Shown here piece by piece: positions 8,141 to 19,235 of a DNA stretch of 64,000 nt. The DNA comes from GCA-003244245 sp963823755 (lineage in GTDB: Bacteria; Actinomycetota; Actinomycetes; Mycobacteriales; Pseudonocardiaceae): assembly GCA_963823755.1 (NCBI GenBank), contig CAWGMP010000026.1, positions 1-64,000 of the forward strand. Direction: 5' to 3'. The notes beneath the pieces were generated by a model. The model saw only the letters and a program-made list of their open reading frames with translations. It was not told where the DNA came from and did no database searches. The translations under genes were made by a program, and so were the position numbers. Within the stretch, counting starts at the first letter, position 1. Each line of letters starts with the position of its first letter.

Positions 8141-8833
8141 TCAGATCGCCATTGCAGCTCGGACCTGCTCGTGGGCGTCCGCACCACCAGTGCCGGCAGA
8201 GGTGATCCGCCCCGCTTCCATGACGTAGTAGTGGCTCGCCGCGGCGAGGGCGAACCCGACGTGTTGTTCGACCAGCAAGATCGACAGACCCCCACCAGAG
8301 GCCAACGACAGGATGGTCTGCTCGATCTCCGCCACCACGGACGGCTGGATGCCCTCGGTCGGCTCGTCCAGAATCAGGACCCGCGGCTGGGTGATCAATA
8401 CCCTGGCGATCGACAGCTGCTGCCGCTGACCACCGGAAAGCAGGCCAGCCCGCCGCGACGACAGCTCACCCAGTGCGGGGAAGAGGTCCAGCATCTCGGC
8501 GATCAGCTTCTTGCCGTCCCGCCGGGTGTCCGCTACCAGTTGGAGGTTCTCTCCGGTGGTCAGTTGAGGGAAGCACTGCTGTCCCTGCGGCACGTAACCC
8601 AGGCCGCGCTTGACCCGCTCGTTCGGCCGCATCCGGGTGATGTCCTCGCCGTCGAGCAGGATCCGCCCGGAGCGGGGGTGCAGCAGCCCGACCGCGGCCC
8701 GCAGCAGGGTGGTCTTGCCTGCGCCGTTGTGCCCCATCACGGCGGTCACCCCGCCGGGCGATACCTCGACGGTCGCGCCGTGCACCACGGTGGTCCGCCC
8801 GTAGCCGACATGGACATCCGTCATCGTGAACAT
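8141..8833 (-). CDS. urtE: Urea ABC transporter ATP-binding protein UrtE
   Basis: This 230-residue ABC ATPase is the last gene of the urtABCDE operon. It hydrolyses ATP at the cytoplasmic face to drive urea (or short-chain amide) uptake. Visible motifs are Walker A GHNGAGKTT (about residues 34-42), signature LSGGQRQQLSIARV and Walker B RVLILDEPTEG with IQPS, the last typical of LivF/UrtE-type subunits. The start overlaps the stop of urtD (TGATG), so translation is coupled. Length is normal for the family. Confidence 0.93.
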   Translation of the reverse strand: MFTMTDVHVGYGRTTVVHGATVEVSPGGVTAVMGHNGAGKTTLLRAAVGLLHPRSGRILLDGEDITRMRPNERVKRGLGYVPQGQQCFPQLTTGENLQLVADTRRDGKKLIAEMLDLFPALGELSSRRAGLLSGGQRQQLSIARVLITQPRVLILDEPTEGIQPSVVAEIEQTILSLASGGGLSILLVEQHVGFALAAASHYYVMEAGRITSAGTGGADAHEQVRAAMAI

Positions 8834-9582
8834 CAGGGTGCGATCTCTGCCCGACCGAGGTAGACCTCCTGGACTTTGGGGTCGGCCTGCACCTGGGCCA
8901 CCGTGCCGGCGCTCAGCACCTTTCCGGCATGCAGCACGGTGACCGAAGTGGCGAAGGACCGCATGAAGTCCATGTCGTGCTCGACCACCACGACGGTGCG
9001 CTCAGCGCCGATCCGGCGCAACAGCTCGCCTGTCTGGGCCCGCTCGTCGGCGCTCATCCCGGCCACCGGCTCATCGAGCAGCAACACCCGCGCGTTCTGC
9101 ACCAGCAGCATGCCGATCTCCAACCACTGCTTCTGACCGTGCGCCAGTGCGCCTGCCTCGCGGTCCCGCAGTGCGGTCAGACCAACGGTGTCCATGGCCA
9201 GCTCGACCTCCGGCGGCACCGACGAGCGGCGGCGCAGCAGCGACAAGGGAGTGCGGCCTGCCCCAGCCGCGATGTCGAGGTTCTGCAGCACGGTCAGTTC
9301 CTCGAACACACTGGCAGTCTGAAAGGTACGTCCGACGCCCAGCCGGGCGATCCGGTGCACCTTCTTGCCGATCAGCTCCGTCCGACCGAACCGGACCGAA
9401 CCGGTGGCCGGGGCCAGTCCGGTGATCGCGTCGACCAGAGTGGTCTTGCCAGCGCCATTAGGGCCGATCAGGAACCGCAGGTCGCCCTGCAGCACCGTCA
9501 TCGAGACCCCGTCGACAGCGACGAACCCGTCGAACACCACCCGCACGTCGGAGAGTTCCAGGTAGCCAGTGTCCATGCTCAT
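8833..9582 (-). CDS. urtD: Urea ABC transporter ATP-binding protein UrtD
   Basis: The product is a 249-residue ABC ATPase with Walker A GPNGAGKTT and Walker B RVLLLDEPVAGM. The degenerate signature LAHGQKQWLEIGMLL is diagnostic of UrtD rather than LivG. It pairs with UrtE under the UrtB/UrtC channel. The ATG overlaps the last bases of urtC (ATGA), and its stop overlaps the urtE start. Confidence 0.94.
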   Translation of the reverse strand: MSMDTGYLELSDVRVVFDGFVAVDGVSMTVLQGDLRFLIGPNGAGKTTLVDAITGLAPATGSVRFGRTELIGKKVHRIARLGVGRTFQTASVFEELTVLQNLDIAAGAGRTPLSLLRRRSSVPPEVELAMDTVGLTALRDREAGALAHGQKQWLEIGMLLVQNARVLLLDEPVAGMSADERAQTGELLRRIGAERTVVVVEHDMDFMRSFATSVTVLHAGKVLSAGTVAQVQADPKVQEVYLGRAEIAP

Positions 9583-10781
9583 CGGCTGACCTCCGATCCA
9601 GCGCTGACTCCGGAAAGGCCGGGCTCCGGCGGCGGTGGGCTCGCCGTATCAGACGGCCGTGTCGGCGGTAGCGGCGCTGTCGTGCCGGTTCGGCTACCAG
9701 CTCGCCGCCTGCGCAGCAATAAATCCGGCATGAGATTCACCGACGACAGACCGGCGGGCAGGAAGGCGATGACCAGCACGAACAATGCACCTTGGAAGTA
9801 GCTCCAGAACGAAGGGAAACTCTCCGAAAGCGCGGTCTGCGCCCAGGCTACCGCGATCGCACCGAGCGCCGGGCCGAACAAGGTTGCCCGCCCGCCGATC
9901 GCCACCCCGATGAGAAAGGCGATCGAGGGCACTACTCCAACGCTGGCCGGGGAGATGATCCCGACGATGGGCACGAACAACGCGCCTGCAATGCCGGCCA
10001 TCGCCGCCGCCAGCACGTACGCCACGATCTTGATGTTGGCTGGGTCGTAACCCAGGAACCGGACCCGCTCCTCCTGATCGCGTACCGCGATGAGCAACTC
10101 CCCGTACCGGGAGCGGTAAAGTTGCCAGACGATTACCAGCATCACCAGCAGGGTGACCACGGCGATGAAGAACAGCATCCGCTTGTTCACCGGATCGGAC
10201 AGGGTAAAGCCGAGAAACGAGCGGAACCCGTTGAGCCCGTTGAACCCGCCGATGGTAGCGACCTGGCCGACCAGCAGGATCGCGAAGGCCGCCGCCAGAG
10301 CTTGAGACAAAATGGCGAAGTACGCACCGCGAACCCGCCTGCGGAAGATCGCAGCACCGAGCCCGAAGGCCACCAGCGACGGGATCAGGACCACTCCGAG
10401 CAAGGTCACCACCGGGGATCGGAACGGCTCCCACCAAACGGGAAGGCGTCCCGATCCGTAGAGCCGCATGAAATCAGGAACCCCGGACGGTCCGGCATCG
10501 GCGAGCTTGAGGTGCATGGCCATCACGTAACCACCCAGCCCGAAAAACACGCCTTGTCCCAGCGTCAGCATTCCGCCGCGGCCCCAAGCCAGGCCGATCC
10601 CGACTGCCACGATGGCGTAACAGATGAACCGGCCCAGCAGCGACAGCCGGAAGTCCGAGAGCGTTGCTGGCGCCACCACCAGCAACGCCAGGGCGGCGAG
10701 GAGGAAACCGACGAGGGCGCCGTAGTTGCGCTGGAACTTTCCAGCGAGCCTTCCAGGGAATCTTGCGCTGGTGGCCGTCAC
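9579..10781 (-). CDS. urtC: Urea ABC transporter permease UrtC
   Basis: The product is a 400-residue inner-membrane permease of the LivM type with about ten hydrophobic segments (for example LVGFLLAALALLVVAPATL, the ISPASVGVVPSIAFLIGVAI region, and FVLVIAFLPAGL). I place the start at GTG 10781, which forms a GTGA overlap with the urtB stop. The frame stays open further upstream, but those residues are antisense to urtB and do not look like permease. The cytoplasmic tail is Pro/Arg-rich. Confidence 0.93.
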   Translation of the reverse strand: MTATSARFPGRLAGKFQRNYGALVGFLLAALALLVVAPATLSDFRLSLLGRFICYAIVAVGIGLAWGRGGMLTLGQGVFFGLGGYVMAMHLKLADAGPSGVPDFMRLYGSGRLPVWWEPFRSPVVTLLGVVLIPSLVAFGLGAAIFRRRVRGAYFAILSQALAAAFAILLVGQVATIGGFNGLNGFRSFLGFTLSDPVNKRMLFFIAVVTLLVMLVIVWQLYRSRYGELLIAVRDQEERVRFLGYDPANIKIVAYVLAAAMAGIAGALFVPIVGIISPASVGVVPSIAFLIGVAIGGRATLFGPALGAIAVAWAQTALSESFPSFWSYFQGALFVLVIAFLPAGLSSVNLMPDLLLRRRRAGSRTGTTAPLPPTRPSDTASPPPPEPGLSGVSAGSEVSR

Positions 10782-11662
10782 GCCAGGCTCCTGGTCCGGA
10801 CGCTGAAGATGCCCTGCGGCCGGATCTGCAAGAAGACGACGATCACGACGAAAACCATGACCTTCGCAATACTTGCCGTGGTTGAGTACTCGAACGTGGC
10901 CTGCAACAGACCGAGCCCGCATGCGGCGATCACAGCGCCCTTGATCTGCCCGATGCCGCCCACCACCACGACCAGGAAGGCGTCGACGATGTAACTGGTG
11001 CCCAGGGCGGGGCCAGTGGAGCCGAGCAAGGTAAGCGCCACACCGGCGATCCCCGCCAGGCCGGAGCCGATGAAAAACGTGAGCCGGTCAGTGCTCCGGG
11101 TGGAGATGCCGACCGTCTCGGCCAGATCGCGGTTCTGCACGACGCCGCGGATCCGGCGTCCCAGCGGCGTCGTCTTCAACAGCAGGGACAGTCCTGCGAC
11201 GGCGACCACAGCCAGCACCAGGATGAACATCCGAGCCGCCGGCACCTGGGTGACCCCGATGTTGACACTTCCGGCTAGCCAGCCAGGCGCGCGGACATCG
11301 ACGTTCGGCGCACCGAAGATGTCCCGGGCGGCCTGCTGCAAGATCAGAGCCACCCCCCAGGTCACGAGCAGGGTGTCCAGCGGGCGGTGATACATCCGGC
11401 GGATCAAAGTGGCCTCCAAGATCACCCCCAGCACACCCCCCACCAGGAAACCGAGCGGAACCGCCAGCAACAACGAGATCCCGGCGTCGGCGATGAAGCC
11501 CTGGGCCACGAAGGCGGTGTAGGCACCCGCCATCATGAACTCGCCGTGGGCCATGTTGATCACACCCATCTGACCGAAGGTCAGGGCCAACCCGAGGGCG
11601 GCGAGCAACAACACCGAGCCCAGCGACAGACCGGCCACTAGCTGGCTGAACAGGGCTTGCAT
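10778..11662 (-). CDS. urtB: Urea ABC transporter permease UrtB
   Basis: The product is a 294-residue LivH-type permease starting MQALFSQLVAGLSLGSVLLL, with the family segment GQMGVINMAHGEFMMAGAY near residue 30 and the EAA-like loop around GRRIRGVVQNRDLAETVGI. It forms the membrane channel with UrtC. It lies 12 bases after urtA and overlaps urtC by four bases. Confidence 0.94.
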   Translation of the reverse strand: MQALFSQLVAGLSLGSVLLLAALGLALTFGQMGVINMAHGEFMMAGAYTAFVAQGFIADAGISLLLAVPLGFLVGGVLGVILEATLIRRMYHRPLDTLLVTWGVALILQQAARDIFGAPNVDVRAPGWLAGSVNIGVTQVPAARMFILVLAVVAVAGLSLLLKTTPLGRRIRGVVQNRDLAETVGISTRSTDRLTFFIGSGLAGIAGVALTLLGSTGPALGTSYIVDAFLVVVVGGIGQIKGAVIAACGLGLLQATFEYSTTASIAKVMVFVVIVVFLQIRPQGIFSVRTRSLA

Positions 11663-11674
11663 GCCGTTGTCCTC

Positions 11675-12922
11675 TCAGCCGGTCAGACCCTTGGCCCAGT
11701 CGTAGCTCTTGAGGAAAGGATCCGGCTCGATGGGGGCACCGGAACTCCACTCGGTGTGGATCAGCGCGTCCGGACCGACCTTGCCGATCAGTGCCGTCTT
11801 GGCGATGTGGTGGTTCTCACCGTTGACCGTGACGGTCCCCTCCGGGGCGTCGTAGCTCACGCCGCCTGCGGCCTTGCGGATGTCGTCGGTCTTGAACGAC
11901 TTCGCCTTCTCCACAATCGCCTTCCACAGGAACAGCGATGTGTAGGCCGCCTCCATCGGATCGGAGGTCACCCGGCTCCGGCCGTACTTGGCCTTGAACG
12001 CCTGCACGAAGGCCGTGTTCCTCGGAGAGTCGATGGTCTGGTAATAGTTCCACGCGGTCAGCTGGCCCACCACGTTATCCAGGCCGATGCCGTTGATCTC
12101 CTCCTCGGCGATCGATACCGACACCACCGGCATCGCGGCCGGAGTCAGACCAGCGTTGCGGTACTCCTTGAAGAACGCCACGTTCGAGTCACCGTTGAGC
12201 GTGTTGAACACCGCACCCGCCCCAGCCGACCGCACCTTGTTGACGATCGTCGCGAAGTCGGTATGGCCCAGTGGTGCGTATTCCTCCCCCTTCACCTCGA
12301 TGCCGTTGGCCTTGGCGTACGCCTTGATCTCCTTGTTCGCCGTGCGCGGGAAGACGTAGTCGGAGCCCACCAGGAAGACGGACTTGACACCCTTCTGCTT
12401 CAGGTAGTCCAGTCCAGGAACGATCTGCTGGTTGGTGGTCGCCCCGGTGTAGAAGATATTCGGCGACGCCTCGAGACCCTCGTACTGCACCGGGTAGAAC
12501 AACAGCGAGTCGGCACCCTCGAAAACGGGGAGCATCGCTTTACGAGACGCCGACGTCCAGCCACCGAAGACCGCCGCCACGCAGTCGGAACTGATCAGCT
12601 TGGTGGCCTTCTCGGCGAAGGTCGTCGGTTCGGACGCACCATCCTCACTGACGACCTCCAACTTCTTACCGAGCACCCCGCCACTGGCGTTGATCTGCTC
12701 GGCAGCCAGGGCCAGCGAGTCATGCACCGTCTTTTCGCTGATCGCCATGGTGCCGGACAGCGAGTTCAGGAACCCGACTTTCACCCTGCTGCCGGAGGTG
12801 TCCACACAGGAGGTCGCCGTGAAATCTCCGACCCGGCTGCCGCAGCCGGCCAAGACGAACCCCGCAACGACGAGGACCGCCGCCATGCTCACCGGGCGAC
12901 GCCCCCTTCGTCGTGTGCTCAC
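11675..12922 (-). CDS. urtA: Urea ABC transporter substrate-binding lipoprotein UrtA
   Basis: The product is a 415-residue extracytoplasmic binding protein that delivers urea to UrtBC. The GTG at 12920-12922 follows AAAGGAG and is preferred over earlier in-frame starts. It gives an Arg-rich n-region, a hydrophobic core and a lipobox VLAGC, so the mature protein is a lipoprotein. UrtA hallmarks are SLSGTMAISEKTVHDS, VFGGWTSASRKAMLPVF, LFYPVQYEGLEASPNIFYTG, GSDYVFPRTANKE, VSVSIAEEEI and RVTSDPMEAAY. It heads the operon. No urease genes are in the window. Confidence 0.95.
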   Translation of the reverse strand: MSTRRRGRRPVSMAAVLVVAGFVLAGCGSRVGDFTATSCVDTSGSRVKVGFLNSLSGTMAISEKTVHDSLALAAEQINASGGVLGKKLEVVSEDGASEPTTFAEKATKLISSDCVAAVFGGWTSASRKAMLPVFEGADSLLFYPVQYEGLEASPNIFYTGATTNQQIVPGLDYLKQKGVKSVFLVGSDYVFPRTANKEIKAYAKANGIEVKGEEYAPLGHTDFATIVNKVRSAGAGAVFNTLNGDSNVAFFKEYRNAGLTPAAMPVVSVSIAEEEINGIGLDNVVGQLTAWNYYQTIDSPRNTAFVQAFKAKYGRSRVTSDPMEAAYTSLFLWKAIVEKAKSFKTDDIRKAAGGVSYDAPEGTVTVNGENHHIAKTALIGKVGPDALIHTEWSSGAPIEPDPFLKSYDWAKGLTG

Positions 12923-13057
12923 AGCGACTCCTTTCGGGTCGGGATCGGCAAGGCACTTGCTCGTACGGAGAGTTCCTGCGTTGCACGGTAAGAACGGATT
13001 GTGACAGGCACATTTCACGTTTGAGTCAGCACGATTACGTATCACCTTTTCGAGTGG

Positions 13058-13083
13058 TTTTATGACCACTGAAAGTCATAAAA
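13058..13083. promoter_or_regulatory. Inverted repeat upstream of urtA, possible operator
   Basis: TTTTATGAC (13058-13066) and GTCATAAAA (13075-13083) form a perfect 9-bp inverted repeat with an 8-base spacer, about 140 bases upstream of the urtA start in an AT-richer stretch. In actinobacteria urt genes are usually under GlnR, but this repeat does not match the GlnR consensus, so another regulator or an RNA hairpin is possible. Confidence 0.45.
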
Positions 13084-13115
13084 TGCGGCGAAAATCTGGG
13101 GAATCTCCTGATCTG

Positions 13116-13730
13116 TCACATGGGAGGGTGCAACACCACCAGCCAAGCAGCCGCGAGCATCGCCGGGCCATGGGGCACGTCGCGGTAACCGAACAACCGT
13201 GCCGGCCCGGCGACAGCCGCGGTCAACACGGTGGCCGCCAGCACCGCCAGCAGCAATCCTGACCAGGACGTCGCAGCGGTGAGCGCGCCCAGGGTGCCGG
13301 CGAGTTTGACGTCGCCGCCACCCAGGGCGCCGGGTGCAACGAGACGGACCGCGGCATAGCCGCCAGCCCAGAGCACTGCACCGGCGCCGGCGCGCGCCAG
13401 TGGCCCGGCGTCACCAGCGCCGATCGCCGCAGCTCCCACCAGGACGGCGACTACCGGATAAGCCGGGAGGGTCAGCGCGTCCGGCAGGCGTCGGGCAACC
13501 ATATCGGCGCCTCCCAACAGCACACCGGCCCAACCGAGTATCAGGGGAACCGGCCACCACCACACCGGTAGACCCTCGCTCGATCGCGCACTCACCACCG
13601 TCCACAGTGCGGCCACTGCCACGGTGCAGACCGGTGCAGGCACCCGGACACCCCGCGGAATCCGGCGCAGCATCATCGCTCCCCCAGCACCTGCCACTGC
13701 TCCCGCCACCGCCGTCCACACACTGCCCAC
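13116..13730 (-). CDS. A24-family prepilin peptidase
   Basis: The product is a 204-residue multi-pass membrane protein with the two aspartyl-protease signatures of type IV prepilin peptidases: a first Asp in GADMVARRLPD, and GGGDVKLAGTLG for the second. It lacks the N-terminal zinc/methylase domain, as is usual for the short actinobacterial form. The substrate would be pilin-like proteins (Flp/Tad or T4-like), none of which is in the window. It sits downstream of mltG in the same direction, where many actinobacteria have aroE first; aroE is absent here. The start is probably GTG 13730. Confidence 0.85.
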   Translation of the reverse strand: MGSVWTAVAGAVAGAGGAMMLRRIPRGVRVPAPVCTVAVAALWTVVSARSSEGLPVWWWPVPLILGWAGVLLGGADMVARRLPDALTLPAYPVVAVLVGAAAIGAGDAGPLARAGAGAVLWAGGYAAVRLVAPGALGGGDVKLAGTLGALTAATSWSGLLLAVLAATVLTAAVAGPARLFGYRDVPHGPAMLAAAWLVVLHPPM

Positions 13731-13871
13731 GTCGGGGAGTGTGACCGGTACCCAGCGCGGATACCGCCGCAGCGGACACCGGCTGTGGATAGCAGGGGTG
13801 GGTGGGGACAGATCCTTCGCCGTGCGAGCTCTCAGGAGCCCTTCCGGGAGCCTTCAGTGGATGCTGAGCGG

Positions 13872-15110
13872 CTAGAACACACCGCGAGCTGCCGCGTCGC
13901 GCACCGCCGCGTCGTGCTCCTCCCTCGTCACCGAGAAGCACGACGCCCCGTCCTTCTGGCATTTCACGAAGTACCGCCACGGTCCCGGCTCCGGATTCAA
14001 CGCGGCGGATATGGCCGCCGCACTCGGCGACCCGATCGGCGATACCGGCAGCCCGACGTTGAGGTAGGTGTTGTACGGGCCAGGCCGGGCGCGGTCGACG
14101 TCGGACGTGTTGACTTCCTGCTGGTCCAACGGATAGTTGATCGTGGAGTCCATCTGGAGTGGCATCTCGGCGCCAAGCCGGTTGTAGATGACTCGTGAGA
14201 CCCGGCGGAAGTCCGGGGTGATCGCCTCCCGCTCGATCACCGAGGCGATCACCAGCACCTGGTAGGCGGTGTAACCGGTGCCCGTGACGGAGGCGGGGAA
14301 GCCACCCGCCAACAGCCGCGCCACGGACGTGCTCGTGACCTGCTGCAACAGCTCCACCGCTGAACTTCCCGGGCGCACATCGTAGTCTCCGGGGACCAAC
14401 AAGCCCTCTAGGCGTCGACGAGGTTCGACCCTCGACATCGGATCGGCGGCCCAGTGGGGTACCGCGAGCTGACCGAGATCGGTCTGGCCCATCGCAGTAC
14501 GAAGATCCTCGGGGCGTACGCACGTGCTCGTCGCCCCGATCATCGCGCAACTGGCTCGGGAGATCTCGGTGAGCAGTCCCGGCACGGTTTTTCCGCCGGG
14601 CAGCTCGACATTGTCAAGCTGCTCGCCACCGCGAATCTCCAGATGTCCGACTCAAGCCGCCGGTTGCTGCAGCCCGGCCACCGCGGCTGAGCCGGACATT
14701 CGCTGCCGCAACTGGTAATAGCCGGGCTGCACGGCCCGGACCCGGGGGTCGGCCTCAGCCGCGAGAGTGAAGGCCCGGACGCTGGCAACAACGTTGCGTT
14801 GTACCAGATTGGCGGCGATCGCGGTGAGGCTCTGGCCGTCCTCGACCTGCACGACGGCTTGGGTATCACCCGCTCCGACGAAGTCAGGTGCCTCCCGCAA
14901 CGCCTGTAGCTTGCGCACTCCGAACATAGCGCCGCCGATCGCCAGCACGAGCACGGCCAGTACGGTGCCAAGCACGACCCGTCGCCGACGCCGCTCTCGG
15001 ACCCGGCACCGCACCCGTCGACTGTCGGTGCGCTGCGGCGAGAGAGGCTGCTCGGCGTCCATAGCCTCAGCATCCTCAGCGTTCTGGAACAGGCCGAGGT
15101 CGTCGGTCAT
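13872..15110 (-). pseudogene. mltG: Endolytic murein transglycosylase MltG with in-frame TGA
   Basis: The 413-codon frame encodes an MltG/YceG homologue: a short Asp/Glu-rich cytoplasmic N terminus (MTDDLGLFQNAEDAE), an Arg-rich stretch, one membrane helix (VVLGTVLAVLVLAIGGAMFG), a LysM-like region, then the catalytic domain with ASVIEREA, VIYNRLGAEMPLQMDSTI and PGPYNTYLNVGLPVSPI. MltG cuts nascent glycan strands in the periplasm. A TGA at 14652-14654 interrupts the frame inside the LysM-like part: GLQQPAA, stop, VGHLEIRGGEQL continues in the same frame. The expected residue is Arg, so CGA to TGA is the likely change. The catalytic half could only be made by read-through or a restart near 14585. 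It lies 31 bases after ruvX. Confidence 0.88.
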
Positions 15111-15141
15111 GGCGCCTCCGCAGGACCATGTGCGCCGGTGG

Positions 15142-15630
15142 TCACCTCGCCGCCTCCGCAGGACCACGTGCGTCGAGCCAACCCTGCAGGATCTCCACCG
15201 CAGCGGCCTGGTCGACCACCGCCCGCTGCTTGCGGCCGCGGATGCCCCGCTCGGCGAGCACGCGGGTGGCCGAGACGGTGGTGAGGCGCTCGTCGGTGAG
15301 CCGAACCGGAACACCGTCACCCAGCCGGCCAGCCAACGCCCGGGCATACTCCACTGCTGCCTGCGCCGCTGGTCCGTGCCACCCGGTCAGGGTCCGCGGG
15401 AGCCCGACCACCACCTCAACCACCTCGTGCTCAGCCACCAACGCCGCCAACGTATCGAGGTCGGTACCCCCGGACCGGTCACGTTTCAGGGTCACCAGGG
15501 GCGTCGCGAGCACCCCGGACGGATCCGACAACGCCACCCCGACCCGCACCTGACCGAAATCGACGCCGAGGCGGCGGCCAGGTCTGGGATCGGGCCCGCC
15601 ATCAGGACACCCTGGATCAGAGCCAGTCAT
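15142..15630 (-). CDS. ruvX: Putative pre-16S rRNA nuclease / Holliday junction resolvase-like YqgF
   Basis: This 162-residue RNase H-fold protein carries LGVDFGQVRVGVALSDPSG near the N terminus, VVVGLPRTLTG and LTDERLTTV in the middle and DQAAAVEILQGWLD at the end. The acidic residues expected in the active site are present. The family is linked to 16S rRNA 5' maturation. It lies 9 bases downstream of alaS and upstream of mltG, the standard actinobacterial order. Confidence 0.93.
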   Translation of the reverse strand: MTGSDPGCPDGGPDPRPGRRLGVDFGQVRVGVALSDPSGVLATPLVTLKRDRSGGTDLDTLAALVAEHEVVEVVVGLPRTLTGWHGPAAQAAVEYARALAGRLGDGVPVRLTDERLTTVSATRVLAERGIRGRKQRAVVDQAAAVEILQGWLDARGPAEAAR

Positions 15631-15639
15631 CAGAGCCGG

Positions 15640-18324
<2,685 letters not shown>

Positions 18325-18400
18325 GGGTCTTCCTCAAGAAGCGGGTCGATGCGCGTTGCGGGCGGCGCGAAGTGCTCCTGCCGCGGGGGCGGCACCAATA

Positions 18401-18652
18401 CTACTGCCGCGGCGCGACGTCCATTCCACTACGCTGCGCAACGGTGGCGCGCAGCTCCGCCTCTCGCTGGGCCATCCCGGCTCGCACCTCGACACCGAAG
18501 GAACCAACCGCGGCCGCCAGTTCTCGAACCGCATCACCCACGTTCTCGGCTACGCCTGCGGGAGTCATCCGATGGGCGGCATTGCGAGCTTTGCGGCTGG
18601 CCGCAATCCCGGCAGCAATACCCAGACCGAACCAGAGCATCCGCTTCATCAT
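18401..18652 (-). CDS. DUF6167-like small membrane-associated protein
   Basis: The product is 83 residues starting MMKRMLWFGLGIAAGIAASR, with one N-terminal membrane helix followed by a helical region (GVAENVGDAVRELAAAVGSF, VRAGMAQREAELRATVAQR). This is the small protein usually found just upstream of alaS in actinobacteria. Its function is unknown, and the helix and its pairing with the DUF948 protein suggest a membrane complex. The start overlaps the stop of the upstream gene by four bases. Confidence 0.8.
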   Translation of the reverse strand: MMKRMLWFGLGIAAGIAASRKARNAAHRMTPAGVAENVGDAVRELAAAVGSFGVEVRAGMAQREAELRATVAQRSGMDVAPRQ

Positions 18653-19059
18653 TTACCCCCGCTCCGTCGCCGCCCCCGCGGCCGACGTGCGGACGCATCG
18701 CCCTTGCTGCTCCGGCGGCGGCTACGCATCGCCTTGCTCACGCCATAGGACAGCGCCGCCACCCGCACCAAAGGCCCTCCCAGCGTCGCGGTGAACAGGG
18801 AGGTCAGCGCCGACACGTTGCCGGTCACCGCCTGAGCGTTCGCGGTGATCCCGTCCAGCCGCTCCAACTGGGCGTTGACCTGAGTGACGGTGGTGTTCGC
18901 GCCGCTGAACAGCGGATCGGCATCTTCACTGGCCTTGCGGATCGCCAGCGTCACCTCATCCAGGGTGCGGCCCAGCTTGATCAGTGGCACAGCCAGCAGG
19001 CCGACCAGCACAACGAATGCACCAGCGGCAACTAGCGCAGCGATCTGACCTGCCGACAC
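18649..19059 (-). CDS. DUF948-domain membrane protein
   Basis: The product is 136 residues. GTG at 19057-19059 follows GAGGAGGGGC and gives an N-terminal membrane helix (AALVAAGAFVVLVGLLAVPL), then a long amphipathic helix typical of DUF948 (GRTLDEVTLAIRKASEDADP, TTVTQVNAQLERLD), then a very basic C terminus (RSRRRSSKGDASARRPRGRR) likely to bind nucleic acid or acidic lipids. It precedes the DUF6167-like gene and alaS in one operon. Confidence 0.85.
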   Translation of the reverse strand: MSAGQIAALVAAGAFVVLVGLLAVPLIKLGRTLDEVTLAIRKASEDADPLFSGANTTVTQVNAQLERLDGITANAQAVTGNVSALTSLFTATLGGPLVRVAALSYGVSKAMRSRRRSSKGDASARRPRGRRRSGGK

Positions 19060-19176
19060 GTGCCCCTCCTCGCCGATGGTAGTAGTCGACCGGTCGCGAC
19101 GACCTGCGCGCCGCACCGGTGATGGGTCGACAGGCTACCGCGCAGCGTCGAGGTCCGAGCACCCCGGATATCCCTT

Positions 19177-19195
19177 TGTAGTTAGCCTCTCCTAA
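19177..19195. promoter_or_regulatory. Iron box (IdeR/DmdR-type) upstream of siderophore genes
   Basis: TGTAGTTAGCCTCTCCTAA matches the IdeR/DmdR1 consensus TTAGGTTAGGCTCACCTAA at about 14 of 19 positions, including the 3' half CCTAA. It lies 40 bases before the decarboxylase start, so iron-dependent repression of the two downstream genes is likely. Confidence 0.75.
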
Positions 19196-19235
19196 ACGAT
19201 GGACCGCTGAACTGCCGACCCGCTTCGGAGGATTC

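Noticed and set aside
11657..12991. 444-codon plus-strand frame
   Set aside because: It is antisense to urtA, whose family motifs, lipobox and ribosome-binding site are clear.
14652..14654. TGA in mltG as a selenocysteine codon
   Set aside because: The position corresponds to an Arg in a non-catalytic region and no SECIS-like stem directly follows; a nonsense mutation is simpler.
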